From Tubulanus polymorphus (lineage: Eukaryota; Nemertea; Palaeonemertea; Tubulaniformes; Tubulanidae), in NCBI RefSeq assembly GCF_964204645.1, contig NC_134033.1:794631-858630 (forward strand): a stretch of DNA of 64,000 nucleotides, read 5' to 3'. The translations under genes were made by a program, and so were the position numbers. Each line of letters opens with the position of its first letter. Positions within the stretch are counted from its first letter, which is position 1. Under the pieces are notes generated by a model. That model had not been told where the DNA came from and did no database searches. It saw only the letters and a program-made list of their open reading frames with translations. Shown one piece after another: positions 61,101 to 64,000 of the stretch.

Positions 61101-63914
61101 CAATCTTTCTGGATCGTAAACCACTTTCATTCTAAATATGTATTCAAAAACATTTTCTAAGGAACAATTTAAGAATTTGAGGGATATACCTCAGAATTTG
61201 AAGGTTTTTGTACTCGAATTCAATTTTAGAATATGAGGGTTGGATTCTATGGATTTGATCTTCTTAAATCTTGAGACTGGTCTTAAGTTGTAAGATCGAG
61301 TATAGAACTTAGTTGGTCTTAAATCTAAGCCATGACTATGCAACTGGCCCCAGGGTTCCACTGAGTCTGACGACCCGTGGATATGGATCCATGTCTTTGG
61401 TTAAATTAGACGAAAGAGTTTCGCAGAACTGAATCCAAAAACTAAGCAAATTATCAGAGAAAAAATAAGTCCCATGAATTATTCGGTTAATTTCCGATGT
61501 TTCGCTTGATTGAGTGAGACTATTCGATCCATTAAAATTCGAATCATATTTTTCTGTTAGCCAGTGAAAGGTTTTCGATCAAGTCGTGATTAAAACATGG
61601 TTTCGGACTGCGCGCTTGATTATACCTTTGACGTGACGTAAGGAATGGTGAATTGGGCTCCCATCTCTAGCACCACGCAAACGGTTACGTTATCGTCAGC
61701 CTTTAAGCTCCAGTGGCCAGTAGGGGGCGTCGGTGATGTCGTCGGTTTAGGTGTAACAGTTGTGACGGGTGGAGGTTGAACGGTAGTCGACACGTCCTGA
61801 TCGCATACGGCCTCTGGAAAAAACACGAGATCGGTCGTAACGATTCCTTCACGATCAATGACAATGAATATCTGAATTGAATTGAACATAATAATTCTAC
61901 CGAAACACTATCAACACAACTTCCAAAATCCAGAAACTATCGGGTGCTCACGTGAGCGGCCTTTAAAGCTCCGCGCAGCCCGTGTGGAGAAATGCTCTTT
62001 AATAAGAGTTCGCGGTCATTTTAAACGGTCATTTCTTTTACTTTTCTATGAAATGAATATCGAATTGAATCGCGTTAAGTTTAACTGGCTGAATATGTAG
62101 AAATTATTTTCGAAAAACGATGACGGATAGCAGTATTGAAAATAAACTGTTATGATGTGTCGTGTATTTGTGGCCTAGTGAACTGTGTGGCAATGTTAAA
62201 TTTCAGGATTCCCCCGGAATTCCCCGACCTTCATCACATTCCCGGATTTCCCTGCAGGGAATTCATTTTCACCTCTTTATTTTGAATCAAACAACTTAAG
62301 AACGGTTTAAAGATTTGCGGTTGTAAAGTCCGTTCCGAGTTCGTTTTCATCCGAACAATTCAATCCTAAAAATGTTAATACTCACTTTCTTTACTGTAGG
62401 TATCTTTTTTCACGTTATAAACCTGTATTTTCAGTTTCTTGAAGATGATCGATCCGGAATCAGAGTTCGAATCGTTCTGTAATTTCCGCGTTATCGGGCT
62501 GTTACATTCGAAATACTGCTTCGGGGTGGACATCTTTAATTTCTGAATGCCGCTCGCGTACAACATTTCTACAATAAATAACATGGAATTAGAGATCAAC
62601 GTAATAAAACATTTTCCCCGGAAAAAAAAAAACATGATATTTTCGAGTTTTCGTGAATTATTGAATGTCCTTCTGCACACTAGCGACACCTAGTGGATCC
62701 TCACTTGCCACAAGCGGAATCATTTATTGCTGCAGTAGTTGATGTCCTACTGCACACTAGTGACATCTAGTGGATCCTCACTTGCCATAAGCGGAATCCT
62801 CTATTGCTGCAGTAGTTGATGTCCTACTGCACACAAGTGACACCTAGTGGATGCTCACTTGCCATAAGCGGAATCCTCTATTGCTGCAGTAGTTGATGTC
62901 CTGCTGCACACTAGTGACACCTAGTGGATCCTCACTTGCCATAAGCGGAATCCTCTATTGCTGCAGTAGTTGATGTCCTACTGTACACTAGCGACACCTG
63001 GTAGATACTTAAGTACACTTACTGTTTTTTGCGTCAGTTGGAAGAGTCATGTTGAGGGACGCGTCAGTCAGGTACGCGAATCCAGTTTGTTGATCGAACA
63101 TCAACGTCAGAATATTATTACCGAAAACCAACTGGAATTCAGCCTTGGTAGAATTACCGGCGGCGCACGAACCGGGCGCGTTATCGCCAGCAGACGCAGG
63201 CATGGCTACCGTCGTCTGTAAATAGATTCTAACACGTCAACCACAAACCCTGTAACTAACTGTTACCCTCTAAGCCCTAGTCGACCTGATACACTAAGAA
63301 CTCGCTGGACTGCGCCCAGATTTCTATTCTATCCATGAAATAATATGTTACATGGTCCAAGAATATTTCAGGGAAAGCCTGTCTATTGATGCTTTTAAAT
63401 ACTATCTCATAACTTACATTTTTAGAACATTTGAAGCATAATTTTTTTAAATATATCTATGTCTTATCTGTTAAATGTTTTTATACTTTCTAAAGCACCG
63501 CAATTAAATCAAATTCAATCAGTATGGCACTTTATAAGAATATTCATTATTATTATTATTATTATTATGATTATTATTATTACTTACTGTTTTCGTTGTA
63601 TCTATTATTATTATTATTATTACTTACTGTGTTCGTTGTATTGGTTTTAGATTCGTAAGTCGCGAGAATTGACACTTCTAGATCCGCGATCAAACACACT
63701 TTTTTGCCATCTCTAATCTCGACGTGGATCGACTGAGACGTAGCTGTAGGAGAAGGAGAAGGAGAAGGAGGAGATAATGTGGTTACGCTCGTCGAGGTAG
63801 GAGTTGGGGTAGGAGCCGATGTCGGAGTTGGGGGAGGAGCCGATGAAGGAGTCGCGGGAGCTGCAGTAGTTTCAGGCGCCGCTGCGGTGCTGGTGGTATT
63901 CGCAGCTGATGCAG
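55175..63914 (-). CDS. LAMP1/2-type lysosome-associated membrane glycoprotein (5' end outside window)
   Basis: Exons 63914-63628, 63215-63023, 62568-62386, 61813-61626, 61058-60812 and 60443-60273 join in phase, then continue to a last exon at 55323-55175 (or 59449-59307). Two lumenal LAMP domains are seen, each with four cysteines (domain 1: [16 protein letters not shown]; domain 2: [22 protein letters not shown][IV]C). A Pro/Thr-rich hinge ([13 protein letters not shown]) separates them, another Pro/Thr/Ser stretch precedes domain 1, and many NxS/T sites occur. The distal last exon gives one membrane span and the tail [12 protein letters not shown], with a YETV-type lysosomal sorting signal. 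LAMPs coat the lysosomal membrane and take part in fusion and autophagy. The signal peptide exon lies beyond the right edge. Confidence 0.9.
56012..56104. mobile_element. Foldback MITE, family A copy
   Basis: GGATCCAGTTCCACAG on the left and ATGTGGAACTGGGCCC on the right, with the GAGTTAACTCATTGAAAATG centre. It lies between the two alternative LAMP last exons. Confidence 0.82.
57087..57235. repeat. ~30-bp CATACTGCTGCATGTAGGAG repeat
   Basis: About five degenerate copies with GCATGTAGGAGCATGTTTCC. The His/Cys-rich open frame on the plus strand follows from the repeat and has no independent support. Confidence 0.8.
58196..58314. mobile_element. Degenerate family A foldback relic
   Basis: AGATCCAGTCC at the left and CTGTGAAAGCAGATCC at the right, with a TTCATTTCAGCTGAAATTC centre. 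More diverged than the other copies. Confidence 0.5.
58940..59215. mobile_element. Foldback family B, long copy
   Basis: TTAGTTCCATATAACAACTT with GGACCAATCTTTAGATTAAG on the left faces CTTAAGATTGGTCCAAGTTG with TATAGAACTAAGTTAG on the right, ending GCAACCGGCCCCTGG. Shares phrases with 41731-41905 and 61265-61352. Confidence 0.7.
59307..59449 (-). CDS. Alternative last exon of the LAMP gene (GYEAL tail)
   Basis: After acceptor TTGATTTACAG this exon runs in the same phase 1 as the distal one at 55323-55175. It codes the final lumenal cysteine (QVC), a membrane span ([20 protein letters not shown]) and the tail [12 protein letters not shown] followed by TAA. The tail has the classic LAMP Gly-Tyr-x-x-hydrophobic end. 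It lies only ~820 bases after the last shared donor, the distal exon ~4.9 kb after. The two exons are clear duplicates. Either use is incompatible with the other in one transcript because each has its own stop, so they should give two isoforms through alternative splicing and polyadenylation. Confidence 0.85.
59885..60016. mobile_element. Foldback family C
   Basis: CAGAGGCTGGTTTTGAT and AAGACCGGTATTAACTTTAACC on the left; GGTTAAAACC-type sequence AGTTAAAACCAGTCTATAAA and ACCAGCTCTGG on the right. The arms are about 35 bases. Related fragments occur near 28640-28680 and 47625-47680 (TTAATACCAGTCTACAAAACC, AGTATAGACCAGTTTTAACT). Confidence 0.6.
61265..61352. repeat. Family B fragment
   Basis: CTTAAATCTTGAGACTGGTC and TATAGAACTTAGTTGGTCTT, ending GACTATGCAACTGGCCCC; matches the right half of the copy at 58940-59215. 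Confidence 0.6.
62655..63005. repeat. ~77-bp minisatellite in a LAMP intron
   Basis: Four full copies and a partial fifth of a unit with GATGTCCTACTGCACACTAG, GACACCTAGTGGATCCTCAC, TTGCCATAAGCGGAATCCTC and TATTGCTGCAGTAGTT. It lies between exons 63215-63023 and 62568-62386 and stops about 20 bases short of the donor at 63022. Confidence 0.93.
63549..63628 (-). repeat. Duplicated splice donor with ATT tracts
   Basis: On the minus strand the sequence ATACAACGAACACAGTAAGT, then AATAATAAT, occurs twice 40 bases apart (donors after 63628 and after 63588; the second has AAACA). Only the first keeps the phase into the next LAMP exon, because 40 is not a multiple of three. Confidence 0.8.
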
Positions 63915-64000
63915 CTGAGGGATTTGGATAAAGGTAGCAAGCAGCGGGAATGTGTGCAAAAAAGAAAACAGAGATAAATCATGCATTTTGTGTTAGGTTC
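63915..64000 (-). other. Intron end upstream of the first visible LAMP exon
   Basis: Minus strand shows a pyrimidine-rich stretch (CTTTTTTGCACACATTCCCG, then CCCTCAG) ending in an acceptor at 63915. The preceding exon, with the signal peptide, must lie to the right of the window. Confidence 0.6.

Overview
The window is genomic DNA of an animal. Its genes have GT-AG introns, lie far apart, and sit among minisatellites, foldback (MITE-like) elements and a large tandem array. The gene families fit an invertebrate bilaterian, and I lean towards a lophotrochozoan (mollusc or annelid type), but nothing here names a species. Many of the longest open frames are tandem repeats whose unit stays open in every frame; they are treated as repeats, not genes. 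Layout: 1-27 holds the last codons of a polyamine-oxidase paralogue, followed by a hairpin and a 62-bp minisatellite. A complete two-exon secreted polyamine oxidase lies at 1408-3445 (+). From 3766 to about 18065 there are four head-to-tail copies of a ~3.5 kb macrosatellite, each with an internal 23-bp pyrimidine minisatellite of very different length. From 18 to 26 kb the DNA is mostly gene-poor: low-complexity tracts, tRNA-like sequences including a SINE, a 44-bp minisatellite, an interstitial (TTAGG)n block and a foldback element. A probable last exon of a Ly6/uPAR-type GPI protein lies at 26207-26426 (-). From 27.8 to 39.2 kb (-) lies a gene I could rebuild almost completely: a SAMD1-like chromatin reader with winged-helix domain(s), an AT-hook, a double PHD finger and a C-terminal SAM domain. 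An uncharacterised coiled-coil gene at 40351-42628 (-) follows in the same orientation and holds a long-arm foldback element in its intron. Around 43.2-44.5 kb a 42-bp minisatellite abuts a broken serpin fragment (+). From 45.8 to 51.9 kb (-), plus a short 5' UTR exon and TATA box near 52.15 kb, lies a complete secreted protein with two C-type lectin domains. One of its introns holds a ~1.5 kb, 62-bp minisatellite. From 55.2 kb to the right edge (-) lies most of a LAMP1/2-type lysosomal membrane glycoprotein. Two candidate last exons share one splice phase; each supplies the last cysteine, the membrane span and a different tyrosine-type sorting tail. This is the layout behind vertebrate LAMP2 isoforms. 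The genes form no pathway or operon. The most interesting points are the alternative LAMP tails, the reader-domain combination in the SAMD1-like gene, the paired cysteine loss in the first lectin domain, the nested macrosatellite, and a dispersed ~110-bp foldback family that may have seeded at least one minisatellite. All exon joins were read by eye from splice signals and phase; no transcript data were available.
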